Shown here: one piece after another, positions 1 through 8,584 of the stretch
Layout of the letters: each line of letters opens with the position of its first letter
Numbering within the stretch: position 1 is the first letter of the stretch
From: Phycisphaerales bacterium UBA7800
Lineage (GTDB): Bacteria; Planctomycetota; Phycisphaerae; Phycisphaerales; Phycisphaeraceae
DNA: 64,000 nt
Direction: 5' to 3'
Assembly: GCA_002480565.1 (NCBI GenBank)
Contig: DLCK01000021.1
Span: forward strand, 22,539 to 86,538
The notes under the pieces: generated by a model
Told to the model about the DNA's origin: nothing
Database searches by the model: none
What the model saw: only the letters and a program-made list of their open reading frames with translations
Made by a program: the position numbers and the translations under genes

Positions 1-791
1 GGAAACGCTGTACACAGGCTAACACCCAATCGTGTGAACCAATGGGGCCAGACTTCAGGTTTGGGTTTGCTGCGTGCGATATTTTTGAGAATACATTTTG
101 CAACATGTTCAGGTGTCTGCATCAAGCTATCGGGGGTATTGAGTCCGACATCCTTGCCGGCTTTGTTGGAGACCTGATTAAAAAAGTCGGTGTACGTGCC
201 GATGGGATGGACGGTGCTGACGTGGATTTCAGTACCAGCAAGCTCGGCTCGCATCGCACCTGCCATGGAGTCCTGTGCTGCCTTGGTCGCTGCATAGTAA
301 CCATACATTGGCAAACTGATCTCCGAACAAGCCGATGAACAAATGATGATGTGTCCGCCGCCCTGTTTTCGCATGATGGGCAAAGCCTGGTTAACACAGC
401 GCACCGTGCCATAGAAGTTGGTTTCAAAGATGTCACGAATCTGCTTGTCGGCGGTGTCCTCAATGCTGGCAAAGAGTCCGTAACCAGCGTTGGCATACAA
501 AACATCAATCTTCCCCACCGCATCTAGGGTTTGTTCAAAGAGTGTTTGAACACTGTCATCATCACAGACATCGCAGGGGATGATGATGGCATCCCCGCCC
601 CCGGAAGTGTCTCCGAAGGCATCCTTGGCCATGTTGATTTGTGCAGCGGTTTGTTCCAGTGCATCAAGTCCACGAGCCGAGAGCACGACGCGCATGCCTG
701 CCTTGGCACATGCGATGGCGGTGGCTTTACCAATCCCGGAACTGGCGCCGGTGATGAGGATGGTCTTGCCTTTGAGGTGTTGGGTGTTCAT
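1..791 (-). CDS. SDR-family NAD(P)-dependent oxidoreductase, 3' end beyond the window
   Basis: A classical short-chain dehydrogenase/reductase, expected to be a cytoplasmic NAD(P)(H)-dependent alcohol/ketone oxidoreductase; the substrate cannot be read. The frame is open from ATG at 789-791 to the window edge (263 codons). Seen directly: the Rossmann dinucleotide motif TGASSGIG at residues 14-21, an NAG motif near residue 100, and a Y-x3-K catalytic pair (YAATK) near residue 166 preceded by serines near 152. The C-terminus is missing. It lies on the same strand as the glycosidase at 943-4230 but is separated from it by an inverted repeat (813-933), so co-transcription is uncertain. The family is certain; the role in sugar catabolism is a guess from context. 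Confidence 0.9.
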   Translation of the reverse strand, partial: MNTQHLKGKTILITGASSGIGKATAIACAKAGMRVVLSARGLDALEQTAAQINMAKDAFGDTSGGGDAIIIPCDVCDDDSVQTLFEQTLDAVGKIDVLYANAGYGLFASIEDTADKQIRDIFETNFYGTVRCVNQALPIMRKQGGGHIIICSSACSEISLPMYGYYAATKAAQDSMAGAMRAELAGTEIHVSTVHPIGTYTDFFNQVSNKAGKDVGLNTPDSLMQTPEHVAKCILKNIARSKPKPEVWPHWFTRLGVSLCTAF

Positions 792-812
792 GTGTGCATG
801 ATAGTCACACGG

Positions 813-933
813 CCCCGGGGGTTAAAACCCCACGGGCTTTATTTCAATATTCGAACCGTATTCGGGTGACGCAGATGTCTTGCCATTGCTAACCACATGC
901 ACATTAAAGCCCGTGGGACTTAAGTCCCCGGGG
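813..933. repeat. Inverted repeat pair, REP/BIME-like
   Basis: Two arms of about 29 bases lie at 813-841 and 904-933 in opposite orientation, separated by about 62 bases. Both contain the core CCCACGGGCTTTA next to a C/G-rich stretch. Each arm also holds its own small palindrome (GGGGTTAAAACCCC on the left, GGGACTTAAGTCCC on the right). The element fills the gap between the glycosidase stop and the SDR start on the same strand. It could fold into a large hairpin and act as a terminator or processing site. The arrangement resembles interspersed REP/BIME elements; whether copies occur elsewhere in the genome cannot be seen here. Confidence 0.7.
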
Positions 934-942
934 GGTTCCTGT

Positions 943-3900
943 TTATTCCTGTACCTCAACCATATGCACATAATTCAGCATCACCCAATCGCGTGTCTGC
1001 ACGGTGATGGGCTTGCTACCCACGGTGACCGTCGTACTTGCGGTGGGCTCTTTGCGGCTCACGGTCAATTCAATGGGACCTTCGCGACCACCATCGACCA
1101 CCACCTTGGCATCGGCACCACCACGGGGTAAACATCGCAATTGAAGCTGATACACGCCAGGCTCTGCGTCGAACTTAAACGCAGGCGCGTTGCCCTCCAT
1201 CATCACACCATCGCGCGATGCTTTGTTATTGATCCATCGTATATCCCCATTCTTTTTGGCTTTGTCGGTAAAACCATATCCCTTACCTGAGGAATACAAC
1301 GCATCAAACCCCACCGGCGTGTACGGGCGTGTCATCCCAAGATCAAAGCTTTCAACGAACTTGTCATCACCCATGTCAAAGAGATACGTGCGAAGTTTGC
1401 CTTGAGCATGACGGTCAGCAGTCCACCGGGCAGTCCATTGCTTGCTCTGTTCGATAGCCTTGAGTAACACCTCGGGATGCTGCACCTCGCTGAGATAAAT
1501 GGGCAGACCCCGGAGTTGGATGTCATGTGTTTGAGAGACGGACTGTTCAAATCCAAACGCGTCGGTCATGGTTGCTTGCCCCAGATTCAGGTTCAACGTT
1601 CCCTTGTCGGAAGTCGACCATGCTGCGAGTGTTGGTTTGCCATCACGGGTCCATGCGTAGAGCCAGATATCCTCATTGTCATGGTGGAGTTTGTAGAGCG
1701 CACCTGAACCGGTGATCTGGCGGATGAGTGTTGCCAGTGTGAAAAATGCAGCACGGGGTTGGCCTTGACTGGTGAGCATACCTGATGCGGCATAGAGACT
1801 GTTGCCATCTCCTGCTTCGCGATAAATCATCACCTGTTCAATCCCGGCGCCAAGCATCATCAGTGTGTTACGCACGGTATAAGCAGCATGATTCCGCATG
1901 GAGACCGCGCGTTTACCACCTGTGTCGTAACCTGTTTCGGTCATCCAAATCGGCTTGCCTTTCATGTGCACATTTCGCCAATCATCGAGTCGCATGAGAT
2001 TTTCAAGATGCGGCGTGCCGGAGACTGCATTGGAACCACGATGCAGATTGGTATCCACTTTTGAGAGTTCAGGAGCAATCGCGCCGGTGTAGGTATGGAC
2101 ACTCAAACCATCAAGGTGATCGCAGGGATGCGTGCCGTCTTTGTAGGTGTATGTCGCCAAGGTGTTGATGAGTCCCAGTTCGATCCCGGCATATCCGCCG
2201 TTAAACATCAGGGCTTTGGGGTCAGCACGGTGACCTGCATCAATGGCTGGACGCATGAATTCATAGTATTGATCCAACGTACCAATCCAGTGCCCCCAGC
2301 TTGGATCATTAAGGTTTGGTTCGTTCCAGATTTCATACGCTTGCACCAGGTTCATCGCCGACTGCTTATCCTCACTGACAAGATCCGATGGCGAATGTTT
2401 CACCGTGCCGTAGCGTGCGACGACCTGGTTGACATAGAAGTAGTAGTCTTCGGGATCTTTGGGCGGGTAGGCTGCATCGTGTTTGAAATTCAGTTCCGGT
2501 GGACACGTGCTGGCATATCGCGGACTCATGAACAGATAACCCAGGCCGTTCATCCCCAATGATTTTGCGGTGCCGAAGTATTCATCATGGTTGACGTTCC
2601 AAGGGGCGAGTCCTTTGAAGACGACCTGCTTTGGCGCTTTGGACATCAGTCGCCATTTGAGATTTTCAAAGCGTACCCACTTGACACCCATACGTCGATT
2701 CAATTCCAGAAACGCTGTATTGTTGGTGTTGATGCCGATGCGCGGTTCGAGTTGCTCGTCGGTGAGTTTGCTGGGCATGACGAAGAATTGTTGCTGGTTC
2801 ATGCTGACTTTACCGTCAAGCATCAATCGGGCAAAGAAGCGATAAGACCCTGATTTAAGGGCTTTTTTCGCATCACATGCCAATGACGCAAAGGCGCGTG
2901 CGGGGACGGATTGTTCCGTGCTGCCGCTTGCCAATGTTTGGCCGACTGTGGGGAACTGCCATGTTTCATCTGCGGTCCCATCAAAAAGCATGACGCTGAC
3001 GGGCATGGCAATTTTCTGGACACCTTCACCCTTTTTGTGATGACGAATGCGGAAGTATCGCAACGACTGTGGCGAGGGGATGGCCACGTCTTTGCTCCCC
3101 CACTTGCGATACATATCCACCGGCTGCATGTCCGGGAAGTCGGTCCATGTCTTGCCATCCATTGAACCCGAAAAACTCACATGCCAAATCCACTTGGCGT
3201 CGGAGTTCACAAAACGAACATGAGTCACGTTGCGTTTTTCCCCCAGGTCGATGACTTGAAACGCTTCTTTGAACTTGGCAGCTTTGTCATAAGGTGTTTC
3301 GACATGCGAATTCCGCGCGTCATCCGTGAGTGTATTTTCACCAATACGCTCACCATCAAGCAGCGTCCAACTCGGACACCCCTTGGCAATATCTGAGCCG
3401 TGGCGATTGTCTGGCAAAGTGGGAATCTGGTAATCGCCATTAGCCTGAATCACCCAATCGACTTTCACGTTTACAGACGTGGGTTGCGGATTGGTGACAA
3501 CCAGTTGTCCCATTGCCGACTGATCCAATTCAAAAGTCACAGGCATGGTGGTGATGGCCGACAATGAGCTATCGTCCTGAGGTTTACTCAGACTCACCAG
3601 GGCATCGGTGATGAGTTGCGTTGGACCTTCGGCTTTGGTGAACCAGATGATGTTGATGGATTTGACGGGATAGTCGAACTTGCCGTTCTTGTCTTTCTGC
3701 TTCCATGCCGGTCGCATGTTGCTTCCCAGCAAGTCTGCTTCGATGAACTTCCACCCGCCGACAAACCCGTCAAGTTCGGTCTTGTACATGAGGGCTTCGC
3801 CTTCGCCGTCGTAAATCTGGTAACCGACGCTCGCGACATTCGAAGCATCATCGACATAAACCCAGACACCCAGGTGTGTCGGTTCGCCGGGTTGGTTACC

Positions 3901-4230
3901 TGCCACATGAACATCACCTTTGGCACCGGAACTCCATGCCCGGCTGGACATCTTGACGACCGAACTACCTAGCTTGGGAGTTGGTGTTGCCTGGGATTGC
4001 AAAGCGACCTTGGCCATCTTCCATGCCCCGCCGTACATGCCGTCGGTTGAATCCATGGGATGCACGAGGAGCGTTTGGCTGTGTTTGACATGCCGATGCA
4101 TCGCAGCGGTTTGGGCGATGAGTTCTTGAGCATGCGTTGATGCAGTCAACATTCCCATCCCCAGCAAAATGCTTGCGAAAACAAATTGCAGGGTGCGCCT
4201 TTTGCTTACACAACAGTTTCGTAAATACAT
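943..4230 (-). CDS. Secreted multidomain clan GH-A-type glycoside hydrolase
   Basis: Large exported glycosidase of about 1095 residues. The start is placed at ATG 4228-4230 because GGAG lies 8-9 bases upstream; an ATG at 4296 is in frame but falls in the promoter -10. A Sec signal peptide ends near THA-Q (residue 34). An N-terminal beta-sandwich follows (about 60-210), then an F5/8C-like region around 340-420 (signature FSGSMDGKTWTDF), then a TIM-barrel-like catalytic part. There, WNEPN near residue 635 fits the acid/base and MTETGYD near 763 the nucleophile, as in GH5/GH39-type enzymes. A beta-sandwich closes the C-terminus. The exact CAZy family and substrate are not assignable by eye. It is divergent from a LacI regulator with an operator inside its promoter. 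Confidence 0.8.
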   Translation of the reverse strand: MYLRNCCVSKRRTLQFVFASILLGMGMLTASTHAQELIAQTAAMHRHVKHSQTLLVHPMDSTDGMYGGAWKMAKVALQSQATPTPKLGSSVVKMSSRAWSSGAKGDVHVAGNQPGEPTHLGVWVYVDDASNVASVGYQIYDGEGEALMYKTELDGFVGGWKFIEADLLGSNMRPAWKQKDKNGKFDYPVKSINIIWFTKAEGPTQLITDALVSLSKPQDDSSLSAITTMPVTFELDQSAMGQLVVTNPQPTSVNVKVDWVIQANGDYQIPTLPDNRHGSDIAKGCPSWTLLDGERIGENTLTDDARNSHVETPYDKAAKFKEAFQVIDLGEKRNVTHVRFVNSDAKWIWHVSFSGSMDGKTWTDFPDMQPVDMYRKWGSKDVAIPSPQSLRYFRIRHHKKGEGVQKIAMPVSVMLFDGTADETWQFPTVGQTLASGSTEQSVPARAFASLACDAKKALKSGSYRFFARLMLDGKVSMNQQQFFVMPSKLTDEQLEPRIGINTNNTAFLELNRRMGVKWVRFENLKWRLMSKAPKQVVFKGLAPWNVNHDEYFGTAKSLGMNGLGYLFMSPRYASTCPPELNFKHDAAYPPKDPEDYYFYVNQVVARYGTVKHSPSDLVSEDKQSAMNLVQAYEIWNEPNLNDPSWGHWIGTLDQYYEFMRPAIDAGHRADPKALMFNGGYAGIELGLINTLATYTYKDGTHPCDHLDGLSVHTYTGAIAPELSKVDTNLHRGSNAVSGTPHLENLMRLDDWRNVHMKGKPIWMTETGYDTGGKRAVSMRNHAAYTVRNTLMMLGAGIEQVMIYREAGDGNSLYAASGMLTSQGQPRAAFFTLATLIRQITGSGALYKLHHDNEDIWLYAWTRDGKPTLAAWSTSDKGTLNLNLGQATMTDAFGFEQSVSQTHDIQLRGLPIYLSEVQHPEVLLKAIEQSKQWTARWTADRHAQGKLRTYLFDMGDDKFVESFDLGMTRPYTPVGFDALYSSGKGYGFTDKAKKNGDIRWINNKASRDGVMMEGNAPAFKFDAEPGVYQLQLRCLPRGGADAKVVVDGGREGPIELTVSRKEPTASTTVTVGSKPITVQTRDWVMLNYVHMVEVQE

Positions 4231-4291
4231 GTTCTTTGCTCCATAATGCTGATTACAACGGGAAATTCGGGTATCCATTTCAAGTGATAAT

Positions 4292-4319
4292 ATCATAGGA
4301 GCAACTGTTGCCCTATCAA
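4292..4319 (-). promoter_or_regulatory. Promoter of the GH-A gene with LacI operator in the spacer
   Basis: On the minus strand a -35 TTGATA (4314-4319) and a -10 TATGAT (4292-4297) are separated by 16 bases. That spacer holds the perfect palindrome GCAACAGTTGC (4301-4311). A palindrome between -35 and -10 is a classical position for repression by a LacI-type protein. The adjacent LacI gene and a matching second site 100 bp away support the assignment. Confidence 0.7.
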
Positions 4320-4400
4320 GTCTGACTGTTTAAAAATATATTGTATTTTCCCTTATTACTATTAATTAAAACACTTACAAGATTAAAAATACCACAAAGA

Positions 4401-4450
4401 GCAATTGTTGCCCATTAAAACATTGACTCTGCTAACCTGACTACTAAAAT
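4401..4450 (+). promoter_or_regulatory. Promoter of the LacI gene with second operator
   Basis: On the plus strand a -35 TTGACT (4423-4428) and a -10 TAAAAT (4445-4450) are spaced by 16 bases. The near-palindrome GCAATTGTTGC (4401-4411) lies just upstream of the -35. It shares GAGCAAYTGTTGCCC with the site at 4301-4311, and the two lie exactly 100 bp apart. The ATG at 4449 overlaps the -10 and cannot be the start codon if this promoter is used. Confidence 0.65.
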
Positions 4451-4478
4451 GTTGTGTACAGCAAGAGAATTTCAACCT

Positions 4479-5453
4479 ATGACACAATCGCAACCCATCT
4501 CGATTTACCAACTGGCTCAGAAGCTTGGCGTCTCCACGACCACCATCAGCCGTGTGCTTAATGGGCGAGAAGGCATCGGCCAAGCAACCCGTCAGCGTGT
4601 TTGGGAAGCGGCAAGGGCATCAGGCTTCCGACCACGCATGGCGGTTCGTCAGCGTACCGTCGGCGTCGTGCAGGACTACGTCCCTGAACACTTCATGGGA
4701 ACGCAAGTGAGCACACTTAATATCAGTGTCGACAAAGCACTGACCGAAAAGAAATTCTCAATTGAAACATTCGGCACACACAATATCGAGTCGATAACGG
4801 AACGCTATCTCGATGCTGTATTGGCTATCGCATGGGAACCCAAAACGCTTGATGTACTTCGAGCGCTATCGCAAACCATCCCAGTGGTGATCTTCAATCG
4901 ACCGGAAATTCAGGAATTTTCAACGGTCTGTACGAACCATAAACAAGGGGGGCAAATCGTAGCCCAACACCTTTGGGAGCAAGGCCACCGACACATTGGG
5001 ATGATGGCCACCAAACCCTCCATGGAACAACAGGCATACCAGACAGGCATGCGACAGTACATTGAATCTCAAGGTGGTACATTCAACGAAGACCACGTTG
5101 CCTACAATTTTTTCCGTTCATCATTAGCACCGCTCAAGCGACTGCTATCACATAAGATCACAGCCATCTTCATGCCCAACAGTGAACTGACTTATGAAGT
5201 TCCTTATCTGTGCATGGAAGGCATGAACATGGCCATCCCTGAAGACCTGTCGCTCGTGGGGATGGATGCCAATCCTGCTTTACAGTTTTATCGCCCACCG
5301 ATGACTGTCCTCACAGAACCTTTAAATGACATGGCTATCGCAGGTATTGATATTCTGCAGCAACATATCGACAACCCGAATTTGAAGCCTCAAAAAATGG
5401 TACTAGATCACCAACTTGTCATACGCGAATCCGTTACTGTCCCACGCAGCTGA
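4479..5453 (+). CDS. LacI-family transcriptional regulator
   Basis: Sugar-responsive one-component repressor of 324 residues. The N-terminal helix-turn-helix reads IYQLAQKLGVSTTTISRVLN, with the hinge-helix region ending near GFRPR. The rest is a periplasmic-binding-protein-like ligand domain with the usual landmarks (GHRHIGMMA, LSLVGMDANP, PPMTVL). The start at 4479 is preferred over 4449 because the latter overlaps the predicted -10; no strong Shine-Dalgarno is seen for either. The two nearly identical operators in the divergent intergenic region predict that it controls the GH-A gene and itself. The effector is probably a mono- or oligosaccharide released by the neighbouring enzyme (inference). 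Confidence 0.93.
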   Translation: MTQSQPISIYQLAQKLGVSTTTISRVLNGREGIGQATRQRVWEAARASGFRPRMAVRQRTVGVVQDYVPEHFMGTQVSTLNISVDKALTEKKFSIETFGTHNIESITERYLDAVLAIAWEPKTLDVLRALSQTIPVVIFNRPEIQEFSTVCTNHKQGGQIVAQHLWEQGHRHIGMMATKPSMEQQAYQTGMRQYIESQGGTFNEDHVAYNFFRSSLAPLKRLLSHKITAIFMPNSELTYEVPYLCMEGMNMAIPEDLSLVGMDANPALQFYRPPMTVLTEPLNDMAIAGIDILQQHIDNPNLKPQKMVLDHQLVIRESVTVPRS

Positions 5454-5535
5454 TCCATCTGATCGGTTGCGATATGTATATGTTTGTCAAAGTCAGACTC
5501 TGCTCAAGCCGACACTGTTATAAGGCGATCGGCGC

Positions 5536-6423
5536 ATGGAGAATATCCAGATGCAACGCAACAACCCAAAACCTGACCATTTCGCTTTCACACTCATTGA
5601 ACTGCTGGTGGTGATCAGCATTGTCGCTTTGCTCATCTCCATTCTCCTGCCTGCCCTGGGTAAAGCACGTGAAACCGCAGTCATGATCAAGTGCTTAAGC
5701 AACCTCAAGAGTCAAGGCGTGGGCTTCTATGCCTACACCACCGACCACAACGGCAGCTTCCCATTTAAAATCGACGCCAACAAGATCAATGGACGGCAAG
5801 GTGGAACCTACGAATGGTTACTTGCCCCTTATTTAGGCGGACAACGTGGCAAGACCTATAAAGATGGACATTTCTCCGGCAACAACAAACTACTCACAGC
5901 AATGATCTGCCCCGGTTCAGGCATCACCCATCCGCGAACCAACCAAACCTACGGTCTGTACATTCACGGCGGGCCTGATTACGTTGCTCAAAATGGTTAC
6001 CAAAGTGCTCTTGGATTACATTACTATTCAGGCGGTGATCAATCACGACTCTATAACGGCAACCCAGCTGCGGCGTCACTACCCGTTGACTACTATTCAC
6101 GCCCAAACGGATTGCCACTGCAATACTGCAGCCAATACAAATGGAATTCCAACTACTCAGATGCTGCCAACGGGGGCGATGCCGGACGCGGTGACAAACA
6201 ACACACATCATGGCATTTCCGAAAGAAACGACACACCCGCCCGACTCTTTTCCTCGATGGACATGCCAAGGCACTGGGCGGCGAACGCTATGTTGCTGGC
6301 ATTGAAGACTACTCAACCAACTACCATGACGTAGCCATGTCACACGGCAACTTCACAGACTACCAGGTCCGATCAGGCACCGGTGGCAACAACCGATTCG
6401 ACTTCTGGATCGAAGAATTTTAA
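5536..6423 (+). CDS. Pseudopilin-like protein with C-terminal DGH signature (copy 1)
   Basis: Exported pilin-like protein of 295 residues. Residues 18-28 (FTLIELLVVIS) followed by a hydrophobic stretch form the class III signal recognised by prepilin peptidase, with Glu at +5. The residue before the cleavage point is Ala, not the canonical Gly. The C-terminus carries LFLDGHAKALGG, the signature typical of planctomycete prepilin-processing-associated proteins. An alternative start at 5551 has GGAG 9 bases upstream. It begins 82 bases after the LacI stop on the same strand and ends at a bidirectional terminator. No pilus or secretion machinery is nearby. A role in a T2SS-like pseudopilus or as a surface anchor is inferred from the family. 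Confidence 0.88.
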   Translation: MENIQMQRNNPKPDHFAFTLIELLVVISIVALLISILLPALGKARETAVMIKCLSNLKSQGVGFYAYTTDHNGSFPFKIDANKINGRQGGTYEWLLAPYLGGQRGKTYKDGHFSGNNKLLTAMICPGSGITHPRTNQTYGLYIHGGPDYVAQNGYQSALGLHYYSGGDQSRLYNGNPAAASLPVDYYSRPNGLPLQYCSQYKWNSNYSDAANGGDAGRGDKQHTSWHFRKKRHTRPTLFLDGHAKALGGERYVAGIEDYSTNYHDVAMSHGNFTDYQVRSGTGGNNRFDFWIEEF

Positions 6424-6474
6424 TCACACACTGCCCTGACCGACACACTCTCTTGCATGGTGTCAGTACAATGT

Positions 6475-6508
6475 AAAAAAGTCGCACCATCACCTGTGCG
6501 ACTTTTTT
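6475..6508. terminator. Bidirectional rho-independent terminator
   Basis: A 7-bp stem (GTCGCAC / GTGCGAC, 6481-6487 and 6496-6502) with an 8-base loop is flanked by AAAAAA on the left and TTTTTT on the right. It can therefore terminate transcription from both sides of the convergent pair. Its right edge overlaps the TAA stop (6507-6509) of the minus-strand beta-helix gene. Confidence 0.85.
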
Positions 6509-8564
6509 ATTGCGCCGAAAGTTGCGGAATACGCACCACGAATTGAATCTGTGAATCGGACTGCTTGAGTTGAATCTTGCCACCAATTCGATTCGCCATT
6601 GCATGAGCAGCAACGACCAACTCATCGGCTTGAAGATCCGTAACGGGCTTGGACAGTTGGCCGGACGTGATGACAAATTCAATGCCCGGCTTTCCGTTGA
6701 TCGACATCGGTTGGGCAGTGATGGTGTTCCCCGTATTGTGATGTTGATAGATCGCATTCATCAGCGCGTACAATGTCTGACGGACAAATGATTGATCGGT
6801 ATGCAGCGTCGCTTTGTCATCGGTAATGCGATAGGTATAGAGCTTGGTGTTGAACATTTTCAGCGACAGCTTGGTGAGATAGCCGAGCATGTCATTGACA
6901 TTGAACGTTTCGGGATAAAACCATGTCGGCGAGTTGGGATCATTGCGATCATAAAACTTCACCAACGGTTGGGACTCCAACTGCTTTTGCTCTTGCTGCA
7001 CATCGCTGACCCATGCAGGCAACTTGCCAAGTCGTAACGCCAACTGCGCTTCATACAACGATTGAGGTAAGACCGCTTTGCCATTGGACTCGACCATGCC
7101 GACATGATCCATATTGAATGTCACAGGCGAGCCATGCATCCCCACGATATTGGGCATCACGAACACGTTGTTTTTCTCAGGCATCCAGAAGTCATAATGC
7201 AATGGTTTATCAGCATCCATTTTCACATTCCAAAGCATCAACTGGCGCAGATGCTGCGGGTAGCTGCGACGCCCACCCGAAGAATGGATACACGTTGCCT
7301 CAACGCAGTCATACAAACTGGTGAAGGGTCGGCCGGCATGAGAGTCGATTGAACCGTCCTTGCCTTTCCATCGCCAGAAGACCGTGCCGACTGTGCCTGC
7401 ATTGAGCGATGGCCCATGAGTTGATGCTGCCTGGTCATCAATGAGTCCCGCCAGAACGCCATAGGTATAAAACGAAACCCGTGGCGAATGATGACTGGTA
7501 TTCCCTGCCTGGGTGATGTTCATGGCGGTCACATAAGACGACAGCGAAATGTACAAACTCTGCGACACATTGATAAAACTGCATCGTCTGACATAGCTGT
7601 TGGCAACACCTTTGATTTTGATCATCGCCCATGCACTGTCATCCATACCACTGCGGTGATGCTTGTAGGGATGCCAATGGTTACCCATAAACGCGATGTC
7701 TTCGACGCCGACATTTTCAATCGGTTGATGCTCGCGCAGTTCCCAATTGTGTTTGGCAAAGATGTCATAACGGATCGGTTCAGCGAACGTCACCTTCTTG
7801 CCATCCAATGCAGCAATCTGATGAATCTCCACGATGTAGGCTTTGTTCTGAGTCGTCGTCGTCCAGTCTTCATGAATCGTAAACGGCTTGACCGCTTCGT
7901 CGATCACCTGGCGATTCATCGCATACAAATACACACGCTGGCCGACTGCCAGTTGATCCACGGCATCGACGGTCAATGAATACGTCTCACGCCCTGCATC
8001 ACCTGTCACCTTGCAGAACACCGGCTTAGTCGAGAGCCGCTTTTCCTCATCACGTGAATGAATCAGAAGCACATTATCCCCAAGATGCATACGCCTCATG
8101 TCATACGGATCACCTTTACCAAAGGGTTGAATCTGGTGAATGATTGTCCCGCCTTCGCGCGAACCTGCGCCTTTGAGAACGATATTGGAAGACTCAATGC
8201 GAATCGTGCCCCGGTCATTCATATCCGTATTCACCAGATATCGACCGGCATGAAACGTCACGACACCGCCGCCCTTTTCGGCAGCAGCGTCGATGGCTTT
8301 TTGAATCGCATCCCGGTCATCAAGCAGGTCATCGGGGATCGCACCAAAGTCCGCCACATCAAATCGCTTGCCAACTGCAACGGGAATTGCCTTCTCGCCC
8401 CGAGCGTATCCAGCCCATGAATAGTCCGGCGTGTCGGTCACCACGCCCTGCTGCTTTTGCTTGACATAAGTTTCCCATGTCGGTGAAACCTCTGCATCAA
8501 CACAAGCAGTCACAACAAACAACACACAAAGCAAAGGCATGAATCGGAGAAGATGTGAATCCAT
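6507..8564 (-). CDS. DUF4955-type right-handed beta-helix lipoprotein
   Basis: Putative secreted or outer-membrane polysaccharide-active protein of 685 residues. A hydrophobic N-terminus ends in VTAC (residues 18-21), an acceptable lipobox. The segment from about residue 47 (SWAGYARGEKAIP, then FDVADFGAIPDD at 68 and GGGVVTFHAGRYLV near 100) matches the pectate-lyase-superfamily N-terminal part of DUF4955 proteins. These are found in polysaccharide-utilisation contexts but have no firmly established activity as far as I recall. Beta-helix-like repeats run to about residue 450. It is the last gene of the minus-strand run that begins at 13373. Lyase, hydrolase or binding function cannot be decided here. 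Confidence 0.8.
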   Translation of the reverse strand: MDSHLLRFMPLLCVLFVVTACVDAEVSPTWETYVKQKQQGVVTDTPDYSWAGYARGEKAIPVAVGKRFDVADFGAIPDDLLDDRDAIQKAIDAAAEKGGGVVTFHAGRYLVNTDMNDRGTIRIESSNIVLKGAGSREGGTIIHQIQPFGKGDPYDMRRMHLGDNVLLIHSRDEEKRLSTKPVFCKVTGDAGRETYSLTVDAVDQLAVGQRVYLYAMNRQVIDEAVKPFTIHEDWTTTTQNKAYIVEIHQIAALDGKKVTFAEPIRYDIFAKHNWELREHQPIENVGVEDIAFMGNHWHPYKHHRSGMDDSAWAMIKIKGVANSYVRRCSFINVSQSLYISLSSYVTAMNITQAGNTSHHSPRVSFYTYGVLAGLIDDQAASTHGPSLNAGTVGTVFWRWKGKDGSIDSHAGRPFTSLYDCVEATCIHSSGGRRSYPQHLRQLMLWNVKMDADKPLHYDFWMPEKNNVFVMPNIVGMHGSPVTFNMDHVGMVESNGKAVLPQSLYEAQLALRLGKLPAWVSDVQQEQKQLESQPLVKFYDRNDPNSPTWFYPETFNVNDMLGYLTKLSLKMFNTKLYTYRITDDKATLHTDQSFVRQTLYALMNAIYQHHNTGNTITAQPMSINGKPGIEFVITSGQLSKPVTDLQADELVVAAHAMANRIGGKIQLKQSDSQIQFVVRIPQLSAQ

Positions 8565-8584
8565 TTTAAAAATCCTGACTTGGA

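Noticed and set aside
7488..7979. A 163-codon plus-strand open frame
   Set aside because: Antisense to the DUF4955-type beta-helix gene with no recognisable motif.
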